From the NCBI GenBank assembly GCA_033816765.1, contig CM066295.1, positions 992,001 through 1,056,000 of the forward strand: a DNA stretch of 64,000 bases, in the 5' to 3' direction. Below are positions 1-9,696 of this stretch, piece after piece (the stretch's first letter is position 1; each line of letters opens with the position of its first letter). Source of the stretch: Nothopassalora personata (Eukaryota; Ascomycota; Dothideomycetes; Mycosphaerellales; Mycosphaerellaceae). A model generated the notes under the pieces. It was not told the DNA's origin. It was given only the letters and a program-made list of their open reading frames with translations, and did no database searches. Position numbers and translations under genes: made by a program.

Positions 1-1064
1 GCTAGCTCTCTCCCCTACTCTCTAAGTATAGTCGGTATCTCCTCGAGATCTAACGCTACTCTCGGATTTACTAGTTCGGGGTTGCATTATATTAAATTGC
101 TCGCGGCGCACTATATTTTTACCGCGGCAATCCCGCGCTATGTAGCCTTCCTTACTATAGGCATAGTATATAAGTTTTCCTTTTCCTTTAAAGGGCTTTC
201 CGTAGCCCCTACTCTTAACGATCTTCCGTCCTCGCTAGGTAACGTCTAGTTCTATTGGTTGTAGTCTATAGTAGGGTTAGCTTTATCGTAAGAATTCTCC
301 CTTCGTAACGTATCCTCCTAAGGGTCTACGGTCCGGAGCATATCCTACTATTCCTCCTACTTTAGAGTCGTATTTCTTCTCCTAGTATCGTTCCTAGAGC
401 TAGTTATCTATGTTAATCGACGCCTTTATTAGCTCTTCGAGGTTAGTAATCTATCCCCCGTGTCTTATTAACTCGTCCTTAACGGAGTCTTTAAGTCCAC
501 GTCGGAACATAGTTATTAACGCCGTCTAGTCCTATCCGGTGATTTGTCCGTATTCTTCGAATTTAGCGGCATACTCTAAAGTAGACGTCTTCTACTTTAG
601 GTGTTAAATAATTCGTATAGCCTATTAGACTTCGTTCGAGGTTCTAAAGATTAACTTCATCTTTTCTTTAAAAAGGGTATAGCTCCTAAACATTCCGGTG
701 GGGTCTATTCGTCCTATACCTTTAAGGTATTCCTTGAGGTAAGGTTTAATCTAGTTCTACGCACTTCCGCGAAGGTACGTAATAGCGAAGATAGTTCTTT
801 TATCGGCATCGACTAGGTTAAACATAAGATATATATCTATCTAATTAATCTAGTCGTCGAACTTAGCCCTGTCTCTATAGAAGAGGTCTAGCTTAGCAGC
901 CTTAACGTCGTTCTTCCTTAGAGTAGGCTCGTTATCGTCATTAGACTTATCGTCCTTCGTAGTGGTCTATTGTAGTAGCGTACGGCGGATGCTTCCTACT
1001 TCGCTAGGGGCGGGTGTTCCCCTACTAGCTGCTTAAGTAGCGCTTATCCTAAGGGCGTTTAAAG
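1..1064 (-). pseudogene. RIP-degraded gag of a Ty3/gypsy relic (element H), cut by window edge
   Basis: Minus-strand gag remnant of an LTR retroelement that continues beyond the left edge. It is nearly collinear with 17550-18612 of element I and, in reverse complement, with 42667-43640 of element E. The zinc knuckle is visible near 110-175: the first Cys and the His of the C-x2-C-x4-H-x4-C motif now read Tyr, as expected from TGC to TAC and CAC to TAC, while the tail ARDCRGK survives. Frames are interrupted by TAG/TAA, so no product is expected. Confidence 0.8.
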
Positions 1065-1223
1065 TGTTATTATCTCGTTCTAGGGCTAGTCTCAAAAGAG
1101 AGATAAGTCAAGTCACGTGGCGGTATTCTTTAGAGAGGCTAAAGCAAGCTAAGCGAAGATAAATGATAGAAATAAGAGTTATATTCTAATTAGTAAGATA
1201 GTAACATAAGTTGAACGCATTAG
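1065..1223 (-). repeat. LTR of element H, first part (split by insertion)
   Basis: The LTR starts TGTTATTATC directly after the self-priming-type primer site (complement of CTTTAAACGC) and resumes at 3667 after a 2.4-kb insertion. Element H runs on the minus strand, so this is the U5 part of its 5' LTR. The same sequence is uninterrupted in element I at 12125-12499 and 18613-18987. Confidence 0.85.
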
Positions 1224-1640
1224 TGTTAGGAACCGCTGTACGTTATCCTAACCGGGCTTAGATCTTTATAGAGATGTCTCGAACGTTAAGAAGGTAGTGG
1301 TCCTAAATAGTATATAGTGTATACTTAAAATGAGTTAAGTACGAGGCTCCTATCTACTCGTAAAGAAGCGTCGTCTATATAGTGCTATGTCTTAGCGTAA
1401 CTAATTAGTCGGATTAGTTAATCTGTCCTACTCTCTCTACTCTATTATAGAGCACGCAGATTAGAGAGAGTACTCTATATATCGGATCCTTCTAGTAGTG
1501 TGTAGGCATCGATTAGTTAGGCATCGATTAGTTAGCTAGAGCTTCTCCGGATCGATCCGTAACACTATCCCCCCTTTAGCCTAGCTTCGTCCCGAAGCTC
1601 TTATATAATAAATGTGTCCCTAATTTATGTTTCGTTAACG

Positions 1641-2200
1641 ATGTCGTCCTCTCGTAAACTATCCTCTAAGATTAGCTTATCCGTCCGTCGAACCCGCCTT
1701 ACTAATAAGATCGAGTTACTTAGGGTCGTTATAGTCTAAAAATGCAGTCGCTACGTCGTAAAGGATATCGCCTACCGCGTGTATATCTCATCTAGAAAGT
1801 GTGGTGCTTATATTCGTTTAAACCATAAGGGTTGCGACATTATTATGTCGGAAGGCGACTAGTCCCGCCTACGAAAACAGCGCGCCGCTCTAGAGGAGAA
1901 AATGTCGTTATATCTACGTAGAATGCGCGAGTTGCGGGCGACACTCTAGCGCCTCTAAGAGGAAGAAGCTACCGCGTAGGAAAAGAAGTCCCGCCTTTAG
2001 AAGGAGATAGATCTACTCGAGAGCCGTAAGGCCGAGGCGTTGTCCGTCGAGAAGTCCCTTCTCGAGGAGTAAGAGTCGGTAGAGCCTAGTCGTGCTCCCG
2101 TATTACCGGTTCCTATCCTTCCTTAGTCGTCCCTCGAGGAAGTGCCGGATACCTTCTAGTCTAATCTCTATTTCGATCTAGAAGCCGTATCGTAAGTTGT
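1641..2200 (+). pseudogene. Antisense Cys-cluster/coiled-coil frame of the gag-only element
   Basis: On the strand opposite to gag, next to the 3' LTR, a frame opens with ATG at 1641 (MSSSRKLSSK). It contains a Cys cluster (KCSRYV, SSRKCGAYIRL, KGCDIIMSEGD) in which several Tyr look like RIPed Cys, then a charged heptad-like region (LRKQRAALEEKMSLYLRR). Several TAG codons interrupt it. The arrangement matches the frames at 12576, 25939, 48929 and 50732. The family is not one I can name; a zinc-binding, coiled-coil protein is inferred from the cysteine spacing and composition. Confidence 0.6.
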
Positions 2201-2449
2201 TGTCCCGTAGCCTATTCCGTATCGTTGTATTAACTTCTATGTCCTAGGTTATTAAATTAAGAAGCCGCTGTTTAATGCCTTTATCGTTAGGTCGTTTCTA
2301 CTAGGTAGATTTCGAGAGAAAGCTCTCGCATTCCTAGTATGCATTCTCTTCGCGAATTATTGCGTTAAACTCGCGGCTAACTATGTTCTTTTTCTTGCAG
2401 TTTCTTACATAATAGCCTTGCTCGCTATATACGTAGTAGGTGGAACCTT

Positions 2450-3221
2450 TACTCTTTAGCCCCCTTCCTGTCCTACGTTCCGTTACGTCTAATTCTATTA
2501 GGTCTCCGTAACTATTAGGGTCCTAACTTCTAGCCTTAAAGCCCCCTCTTCCGCCCGCGGCGGGTCTCTAGTATCTAGGCTATACGTGTCGGTCGTACCT
2601 TAACTCCTAGAGCCTTTCGTCGATCTCCTTTGCTACCTTAATTATCGCCCCTAGCGTAATAACGCTAGCGTTTCGGGATAGTTCGGCTTTAACGTTGTTC
2701 TTTAGCCCGAGGTAGAACTATAATCGCAAAGCTGCGTCGTTCTATTCTAGGTCGGCGGTATATCCTTAGAATTCTAAGGCGTATAGCGCTATAGAAGTGG
2801 TCTATCGAAGTTGTCGGATATGTCGGTCGGCGTATACCTCCTTATTCTGTATCCCGTATAGATTATCGAGTTTCGTCTTAAACTCGTCGTAGTCGTAGAA
2901 AATTTTTCGAGTTTCCGTCTTAGGTGTTTCTCCCTTACCCTAGTTATGTAGCTAGTCCTTAAGGTATAGTCGGAATCCTCTAGCTACTTTTCCTCGTAGG
3001 AAGGATGCGGCGTACAAGACCTTACTAGCCTCGCCTTAAAACTAGTGTGCGTTAAAGTGAAGGTATAACTAAACCTACAGTTGAAAAGCCTCTAGTTTAT
3101 CCATAGTCCCGTCGAACGTCTTCGGCGTAGACACCTTAGGTGCACGGTAGTAGTCTAATAGGTTTACCATGCCTATAGGAGTGTTGTTCTTACTGCTTCC
3201 TATAATCGACATTTCGCTCAT
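2450..3221 (-). pseudogene. Degraded gag of the gag-only element
   Basis: Reading down from the ATG at 3221 the frame gives MSEMSIIGSS, then a Gag-like stretch (PKVSTPKTFDG, ASKVLYAASFLRGKVARGF) interrupted by TAG at positions that read as Gln in related Gag proteins. This resembles the capsid region of fungal retrotransposon Gag (PF03732-like) in content and position after the 5' LTR (here on the right). The stops are of the RIP type (CAG to TAG). Not expected to be functional. The lower boundary is approximate. Confidence 0.65.
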
Positions 3222-3666
3222 TCGTTCCGTAATGCCAGTTAACTATAGCTATTGTCGTAACGGACTCCGGGTAGCGTCTCTCCTAGATATATATAAAGGG
3301 CCCTAGTAGTAGTGCTCAAAGTTGTTAGGAACCGCTATACGTTATCCTAACCGGGCTTGGATCTTTATAGAGATGTCTCGAACGTTAAGAAGGTAGTGGT
3401 CCTAAACAGTATATAGTGTATACTTAAAATGAGTTAAGCACGAGGCTCCTATCTACTCGTGAAGAAGCGTCGTCTATATAGTGCTATGTCTTAGCGTAAC
3501 TAATTAGTCGGATTAGTTAATCTATCCTACTCTCTCTACTCTGTTATAGAGCACGCAGATTAGAGAGCACTCTACATATCGGATCCTTCCACTAGTGTGT
3601 AGGCATCGATTAGTTGGGCATCGATTAGTTAGCTAGAGCTTCTCCGGATCGATCCGTAACAATTAG

Positions 3667-3927
3667 AACTATAAGGGTTTCTAGCGTTCCTAAATATAAA
3701 GGAAATCATTATTAATCTACTCCGATCTGTTAATCTGTTTTATAGATCGTATAGAGCAATAGATCAATTACTGTCGTGCTCTGTTCTAATCTATTGATCT
3801 ATCTTATAGGTCTCGTAGAGCAATAGATTACTCTATAGTAGCTGTGCCTTTCTAGCTGTAGTAGCGCCCACTTAACTATAGAGGCTCTAATTAGTCGCTA
3901 AGCATTAGCCTAATCTGACCCGTAACA
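3667..3927 (-). repeat. LTR of element H, second part
   Basis: Continuation of the LTR begun at 1065 after the ATTAG duplication. It runs through the conserved block CTATAAGGGTTTCTAGCG to the terminus CCGTAACA, followed by GATTA as the right-hand target duplication. The partner duplication lies outside the window. This is the U3/R side of the 5' LTR of minus-strand element H. It contains imperfect internal repeats around the motif TAGAGCAATAGATTA. Confidence 0.8.
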
Positions 3928-5142
3928 GATTATAGCAGTTTAGTTCCTTTATTATCGTAGCGGACGGGTAGTCCTAAAGGTATTGCCTAAGGTCTATTAT
4001 ATACCTCGATTAGGTCCAATAGATATGTGCAATTCCGAATAGAGACCCTAAGTTGCTTAACTCGGGCTTATAACTGTGAAACTAGTAAAGATGGAAGTTT
4101 AGAACTAGGGTATTAAGTCTAGAAATTAGGGTATAAAAAACCATGTTTATTACAAGTAGTGGCACCCTTAAGGTGCTTATATAAGTCTTCTTTTGATAAG
4201 AGGCCCTTAATCCCTGTAATTCAGGTGCCTAATCTAATTTCCCAAGAACAAGTAATTACTACACTCAATTAGGTTATGTCACCCTCAGAACCTGCTACCC
4301 ATGCATCATCCTGGCGCTTTACACCATGTCAAGGGATACGAACCTTAACCTACAGCGATCTAGATGCATCAAATTTTGTTCCAAAAGTCCAAGGATCAGA
4401 TCGTTAAGATCAATCGCCAGCTAATCAACCAACTCGCTGCATGCCTCAGGCCGCAACTGACTGCCCGTGAAATCAATATTAAGTGGCTTATCCTAGGCCT
4501 CCGAAAGGAGGGCAAAGTGGGGGCAACGCAAGCCCGGATATCTGTGTTCAACAACCACACATCTCGATGTAGATCTCGGATTCCCATATGCGGTAGTGTG
4601 ATCAATGCGGCTATTGAGACACGGGCGACTGCAGGCATTTGATGAAGATGTAATCTCGTTTGCGTCTTGCGGCAAGTACTGCGGCTAAGCACAATTTTCA
4701 TTGCTCGTATCGAGGCTGACCGTATGGCGCGTTGTGATGTGTTCTTTTTCTGTGCCGCATACAGCGCCGAAGAGCAGGTGGGAAAGAATAGCTCTATTTC
4801 GTCACCAAGCAAGAGTTTCCGCAAGCGACTTCGAGGTGTTGATGAGGGCGTGGAATCATGGGAATGGTGGTGCATAGTTCTGTTACATCTTCCACTGTAG
4901 GTGAGAATGTGGGATTTTGTCGTAGACGCACACCCGCTCGAAGCAAAATATGGGAATGCTGTTGTTGTTGTTGTGATATGTTGGCCAAAGTAGTATAGCA
5001 AGCTCAAAACCTAAGCCCTCAACCTCCAAAGTCCCCCTACGTCGGTTGCGCACATTCCCATCATCATCCCCTCTCCCTAAAAAACCCCCTTCGAAACCTC
5101 CACCTCTCCTAGGTCTTACCCATTTCTGCAAAACAAAAAGCG
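3928..5142. other. Intergenic DNA without a supportable gene
   Basis: The first 200 bases look RIP-affected, probably spill-over from the adjacent element. From about 4160 the composition returns to normal. The longest open frame (4396-5007, minus) has no recognisable domain and low-complexity composition, and overlapping frames are equally open, so I do not call a gene. Confidence 0.6.
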
Positions 5143-5337
5143 TCACCCATCGCCAAATCTCCAATACATCCCATTGACAACGCTCGTAATCCCGTCTGAC
5201 CTCCTCATGGCCTGAAACTCTCTGCCCGATTGCTCGGCTGAAGTGTATTCCAGAAGCTTAGGACCGCACCAGCAATCGCTCGTTACCGAAGCGAGTGGAC
5301 GGCCTTCACAAGGATTCACCAGGGCGCGCGCCATCAT
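5143..5337 (-). CDS. Possible small conserved-looking ORF
   Basis: A 64-residue frame starting with two Met codons at 5337. It contains two closely spaced Cys in a CWCGP context and an ordered-looking composition (NPCEGRPLASVTSDCWCGP). It lies upstream of a TATATATATA run (about 5408-5419) but on the opposite side from a usual promoter position. No family recognised. It could be one exon of a spliced gene, since a GGTGACG follows the end of the frame. It may also be chance. Confidence 0.2.
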   Translation of the reverse strand: MMARALVNPCEGRPLASVTSDCWCGPKLLEYTSAEQSGREFQAMRRSDGITSVVNGMYWRFGDG

Positions 5338-5638
5338 TTGATAGGGACTCAAGGAGGGGATGAGTTTCGCCGATTGAGCCTTTACAGCTGGTCATGTGAT
5401 CATGAATTTATATATATATAGATCTGCAACAAGACTGAGTGGGCCTTGGCGCGGAGCAACGGAGCAGTAAAAGGAAACATGCATGGTGCTGGGGATGCGG
5501 TGATGTTTTTCAATGCTGTTATTGAATGCGCTATACTCTTCTACTTCCTATCTCGTTTCCAAGACAGACTTAGATCTGTTCGTGTCTGTACCACCTCCAA
5601 AACGCCGCGCTTCACGCTCTGTACACAAAGAAGCAGAT

Positions 5639-6856
5639 CTATATCCCAAAGACCACCTTCATGCGTTCGTAAACGTAGAAACTTGTAGCCACCATTGGCA
5701 CGACCTTCACATAACCGATCCCAAGACCAGTGAAGAACCCTCGGAAGCCCTTCTCACGCATGATACATCGTGCGACTTCGATCATCGTCAACCGATGCCC
5801 ATCACCAACCACGCCGCCGACTTGCATTCTCCTTCGAATCACCTCGAGCGGGTAGCTGACAGTCTGACTGACAAAGCCAGCTAATGCTCCAGTGATCAAT
5901 TCTGCCCACCATACGAGTGGTGCTGGCTTTCCTGGTGCGAGCTGTTTCTGTGATCGTTCTGACATGGGGAGGAGAGTCCACTTCGCGAATCGTGGTAGTC
6001 GCATGAAATCGCCCGCTGCGTCGTGGGTTAGGAATGAGGCTCCTGCGTACGGCAGCATTCCCCATACTGTTGGTGTGAAGCCTCGATAGAAGTTCCCAAG
6101 ACCTGTCGAGGGTGCTGCAGCTTTGATCGTTGCTTGTGTGGCTTCCACTGCTGCGACAGCGGTCTTTGGCAGGGTGGTGCTGCCGATGCCGTCCTTTGGC
6201 ATGGGCGCATGCTCATTGTATATGATCTTGCAGATATCCCGCACTGACATTCTCTTGGTACTCTTTGTCTCCCATGCCAGGCGTACCCTGATCACTTCCA
6301 AAGGATAGGTCAAGAAGACCGATGCTAGGCCGGCTGATGCACCTGTTGCAAATCGCCTGGCATGCGTTTCTTGCGCCTTACTGGGTATTATCACTGCTCT
6401 TATCTGCTCGTAAGCCAAGAACTTGATGCCGCCATATGGGAAGATCCTGAGCAGTGTAGCACTATGCCCCCGAAATAGTCCGCTCGGTCCATTAGCCAGG
6501 TAGATGTCCCTCATAGCCTTCAAGGCACCTGACCATGTTCCCGTGTACTTTTGAAACTGTGGATTGTTCGCCTGAAAGAGGATCTTCACTCTGTCCAGCG
6601 GTGCCACGACTGTCTTTGCGGCACATGCTGCAATACCGCCGGCGATACCACTTCGCATGGCATAATCTACGCTATGCCGCTGTATAGTCTTGCTACCGTC
6701 GCTTTTCCTCGAAGGTATCAGATTGTCGGTATCGGTAGGACATATCGAGGGTTCCTTCGCAGGCAGTGCTCCCGTGTCTGGTGTCATCTCATTTGGTTGG
6801 TGCGGCGCTGTGTTCTGGGTAACATTTTGGGCAGGCCCGGAGGCAAAGCTGCTCAT
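5639..6856 (-). CDS. LEU5: Mitochondrial carrier, LEU5-like (CoA-transporter type)
   Basis: A 405-residue member of the mitochondrial carrier family (SLC25) of the inner membrane. Three tandem carrier repeats are visible, each with the signature P-x-[DE]-x-x-[KR]: PLDRVK at residues 86-91, PLEVIR at 185-190 and PLEVIR at 336-341. The first repeat context (KTVVAPLDRVKILFQ) and the long second loop fit the yeast Leu5p/human SLC25A16-SLC25A42 branch, which supports coenzyme A accumulation in the matrix. The N-terminal 60 residues are variable and hydrophilic. The gene is intronless here, starts at ATG 6856, and is divergent from the methyltransferase gene at 7357 across about 500 bp. The assignment to LEU5 rather than another adenylate-type carrier is inferred from sequence resemblance. 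Confidence 0.85.
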   Translation of the reverse strand: MSSFASGPAQNVTQNTAPHQPNEMTPDTGALPAKEPSICPTDTDNLIPSRKSDGSKTIQRHSVDYAMRSGIAGGIAACAAKTVVAPLDRVKILFQANNPQFQKYTGTWSGALKAMRDIYLANGPSGLFRGHSATLLRIFPYGGIKFLAYEQIRAVIIPSKAQETHARRFATGASAGLASVFLTYPLEVIRVRLAWETKSTKRMSVRDICKIIYNEHAPMPKDGIGSTTLPKTAVAAVEATQATIKAAAPSTGLGNFYRGFTPTVWGMLPYAGASFLTHDAAGDFMRLPRFAKWTLLPMSERSQKQLAPGKPAPLVWWAELITGALAGFVSQTVSYPLEVIRRRMQVGGVVGDGHRLTMIEVARCIMREKGFRGFFTGLGIGYVKVVPMVATSFYVYERMKVVFGI

Positions 6857-7356
6857 CGATCGCTCTGCCTCGTCTGAGATCTTCCTGGTCTGTCTCTAGC
6901 AATTTGCTGTCTGCGAGAGCTCACTGTTGGTGTTCGAGAGTATGCTTCGCGACATCGGTGATTATTTCTCTTGCCGGATCGTGTTTCATTCACGCATGAG
7001 GATGGTAGATCGGGACTCCTGGCCGCAATTTCCACCGGTCCAGGAGATAATCCAAGCTGCCGTTACAAAAATGCTCGAGCAGGAATATGTCGTGTTCTGG
7101 TATGTACGGAGTTTAGGAGTGTGCTCGTGCTCGTGCTCGCGCGGATGTGTTTCGGCAATGACGAGGTGTCCTCGGCAGAAGGCTCGGATGCAGCCCTTGC
7201 TCGGAGACAACAAAGGCCGCAAGCGCGGCAAGCAGCGGCATAAAGTCAGACGTTAGCGGAAAGGCGTATCTTTCATAGCAGGCTATGTTGTGGAAGCCAT
7301 GAGCATTATCGAACAACGCAGCCTTGTTCTAAGCATCGAGAAGTCTCATTTCCATC
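6857..7356. promoter_or_regulatory. Divergent intergenic region between LEU5-like and MT-A70 genes
   Basis: A 500-bp spacer separates two genes that start away from each other, so it should hold both promoters and 5' leaders. It contains a short repeat of GTGCTC (about 7120-7140). No clear TATA box and no convincing gene were seen. Confidence 0.5.
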
Positions 7357-8664
7357 ATGGGAGTAGCACAAGAGTCGGCCTATATGCCTGGCGCCTCAAG
7401 CTCTGCAATACTCTGGCAGAACCAAGACCACAATGTAACGCTTCTCGACATACCAAAATCAATCGAGGCAGCGCAAGGCACAGAGAAGTATCCTCACTTT
7501 GATCATATCGTCTCTTGTGAGGCGTTGCAAGTCGCGTTTCCATCAGATCAGCCGAAGACAGACAAAGCCAGAGCGAAGCTGACGAATAACACTGTTGATC
7601 AGGTTCTTCACGCTGAGTACGAGGCGGTCTTGCAGCAGGCGGCGGATGATATCAGGCATCGTTATGAAGGGCAGTGGTGTTTAGAGCGACCTTTCGTGGC
7701 CCGTGGCACGAAGCGGAAACGAAAACGTCCGGTCGACGGCGTGGAGAGTGATCTGCTGGAGTCACCAAATGGGAAAGACCTGCCTCAAGCCGTGCTTGAA
7801 AGCATCGTCACTGGATCGATCTTAGAAACTCAGGGGACCGACACCAACGAAGATGGTTCGGTGCTCACAGAGTGCACTTGTATCGACCACGTTGACCGAA
7901 CTAATTTCTTCACCAACTGCACAGAGCAGCCTGGCACATGCCAAATCAAGCACACGTCCCAAGACTACAGATTCCGGATCCCGCCAGGCTGCTCAGCGTT
8001 CGTAGGAGAATGCGCACAATCGCGGGACTTCCACCAAGCGGTCCGCAGCCAGGCATCAGCTCACGACACTTACCGGCACTTCGACCTCATCTTGATGGAT
8101 CCACCTTGGCCCAATCGTTCGGTACGACGCACGCACAAGACGGCAGGCGCTACCTATCAAACATCGCCGACTATGGACACGATGTACGACTTGATCGTAG
8201 GCATGGACCTTGACATGCTGATGAGCGACAACTGCCTAGTAGGAGTCTGGATCACCAACAAGCAAGCCGTGCGAGACCTGATGCTTGGTGAAGGAGGCCT
8301 GTTCGAGCAGTGGGGCGTGGAGCTGGAAGAAGAGTGGCTGTGGCTCAAGGTAACGACGAACGGCGAGCTGATGATGCCGTTTGATAATGTGTGGCGGAAG
8401 CCGTATGAAGTGCTATTGCTTGGAAGGAGGCGTAGACTTGGCACCGACCAGTCACCATCTGCAGAGCTTAGACCAAAGCGAAGAGTCCTGGTTGGTGTGC
8501 CAGACCTGCATTCCCGCAAGCCATGTCTCAAGCAGCTACTGGAGCCTTTGCTACCCGAGAAGCCTAGAGCTTTGGAGGTCTTTGCCCGACACCTTGTGGC
8601 CGGGTGGTGGAGTTGGGGAGATGAGTGTATCAAGTTCAACTGGGATGGGTTCTGGAAAGCCTAG
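7357..8664 (+). CDS. MT-A70 family adenine N6-methyltransferase, METTL4-like
   Basis: A 435-residue protein with the MT-A70 catalytic signature DPPW at residues 248-251 (nt 8098-8109) in the context LILMDPPWPNRS. Downstream blocks are typical of the METTL4 branch: a LVGVWITNK strand, WLWLKVTTNGE, RKPYEVLLLGRR, and a C-terminal KPRALEVFAR...GWWSWG motif. MT-A70 enzymes transfer a methyl group from SAM to N6 of adenine; METTL4 relatives act on U2 snRNA or DNA in animals and plants. The N-terminal 230 residues are variable with a basic patch (KRKRKRP), possibly a nuclear signal. Single exon from ATG 7357. The substrate in this fungus cannot be told from sequence. Confidence 0.85.
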   Translation: MGVAQESAYMPGASSSAILWQNQDHNVTLLDIPKSIEAAQGTEKYPHFDHIVSCEALQVAFPSDQPKTDKARAKLTNNTVDQVLHAEYEAVLQQAADDIRHRYEGQWCLERPFVARGTKRKRKRPVDGVESDLLESPNGKDLPQAVLESIVTGSILETQGTDTNEDGSVLTECTCIDHVDRTNFFTNCTEQPGTCQIKHTSQDYRFRIPPGCSAFVGECAQSRDFHQAVRSQASAHDTYRHFDLILMDPPWPNRSVRRTHKTAGATYQTSPTMDTMYDLIVGMDLDMLMSDNCLVGVWITNKQAVRDLMLGEGGLFEQWGVELEEEWLWLKVTTNGELMMPFDNVWRKPYEVLLLGRRRRLGTDQSPSAELRPKRRVLVGVPDLHSRKPCLKQLLEPLLPEKPRALEVFARHLVAGWWSWGDECIKFNWDGFWKA

Positions 8665-8947
8665 AGCTTTACGAGGGGACCAAGATTGTGCCATTAAAGC
8701 AAGCAGCCGAGCGACTGGACAGTAACACACGACGATGACGGGTGCCTGATTCAGGTAATTCTACCTATGGGGTCGGCGGAGGCCGTGTGCATACTCCTAT
8801 ATACTGGTCCGTATCCCTGATTTACTTCCTCAAACAGGGTCTGCACTCTCCAAAGGGTGTGCCCACAAATTTCACGTCGACATCGACATACATCAACATC
8901 TCGTGCATACGCAATACCAACATCAAAAGGCAGCAACTCCACATATT

Positions 8948-9547
8948 ATGGTTTGCGTCGACAAGGGCACCGCTCAAGTCGAGTCGAGTACCTTGGAAGA
9001 CCATCGCGGCCTCTTGCCACAACAACAGCCCGTCTTCCGACCTCCTGGCCATTTGCAATGGGAGGTATTTCCAATGCCACAGGCATATCTTGATCCGTCA
9101 ATCGAAATGGTTCGAGAGAGCATGCCATGACAAGTTCAGCCTTAAGTCACATCTTTTCCCACAGGAGCATTACTTGTTAGGCACCGCTATAAGGACGTTG
9201 CGGACCACTGCGTCATCGTCCATGAGAAGTCGGCAGCCCTCCTAGCAGGCGAAAGGTCCGTCTTCGAGAAGCTCGTCGCGAGCCTGCCCTCCTTCGGCGG
9301 AGACATTGCACGTGGTCTGATCAAGAATGGCCTAGTCAAGCAGAGCCCAAGCACCCATGACTCGAAGCAGAGCAAGCGCTACAATTGTGCCAGCTTCAAC
9401 CGCAGGAAGCAGTTTAAGGCGAATATTCGATCGGGCATACACTACAGCTGCTTCTGCTCCTTCGACGACTTTGGTGTGGTGCAGGTCGGGCAGAAGGAGT
9501 GGAATTTCAGTTACGACTCGTGGCAGACTTTCCTGGCCTTGAGGTGA
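8948..9547 (+). pseudogene. BTB/POZ-like fragment followed by an unassigned conserved-looking exon
   Basis: Two stretches look coding but sit in different frames. About 9032-9140 reads SDLLAICNGRYFQCHRHIL...SKWFERACHDKFS, the typical first half of a fungal BTB/POZ domain (D-L, H-R-x-[IV]-L, S-x-x-F-x-x-A-C). From a possible acceptor TTTCCCACAG at 9155-9164 another frame runs open to TGA at 9547, with blocks such as VFEKLVASLPSFGGDIA and SCFCSFDDFGVVQVGQKEW. A stop at 9143 bounds that second frame upstream. I find no strong GT donor to join them, and the upstream frame from ATG 8948 differs again. It is either a gene with introns I cannot resolve or a frameshifted pseudogene; the second part has no family I recognise. 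It is convergent with the gene at 9697. Confidence 0.4.
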
Positions 9548-9696
9548 CCAATCTGTTCGGCCGAATGAGGCGTCCGGTAGGGCATGAATGAACCCTGCGA
9601 CTTGAAGAAGTGATGGTACTTCACAGCGCAAACGACCAGCTGCTCCTTGCACACAAGTAGCTTTTCCGGACGACCGATTCACAAATCTGGCCCGTT

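Larger units (their letters stand above)
1224..3661 (-). mobile_element. Gag-only non-autonomous LTR retroelement (TR-GAG-like)
   Basis: Complete element with LTRs 1224-1564 (341 bp) and 3323-3661 (339 bp), both starting TGTTAGGAACC and ending CCGTAACA, flanked by a perfect 5-bp duplication ATTAG (1219-1223 and 3662-3666). A polypurine tract in reverse complement (CCCCCCTTT, about 1569-1577) next to the left LTR sets minus orientation. The 1758-bp interior holds a RIPed gag on the minus strand and an antisense frame on the plus strand. There is no protease, RT or integrase, so it must have been mobilised in trans. It is inserted in the LTR of element H. Confidence 0.85.

Noticed and set aside
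4396..5007. 203-codon minus-strand ORF
   Set aside because: Low-complexity Thr/Ser/His composition, no domain, and other frames are open across the same stretch.
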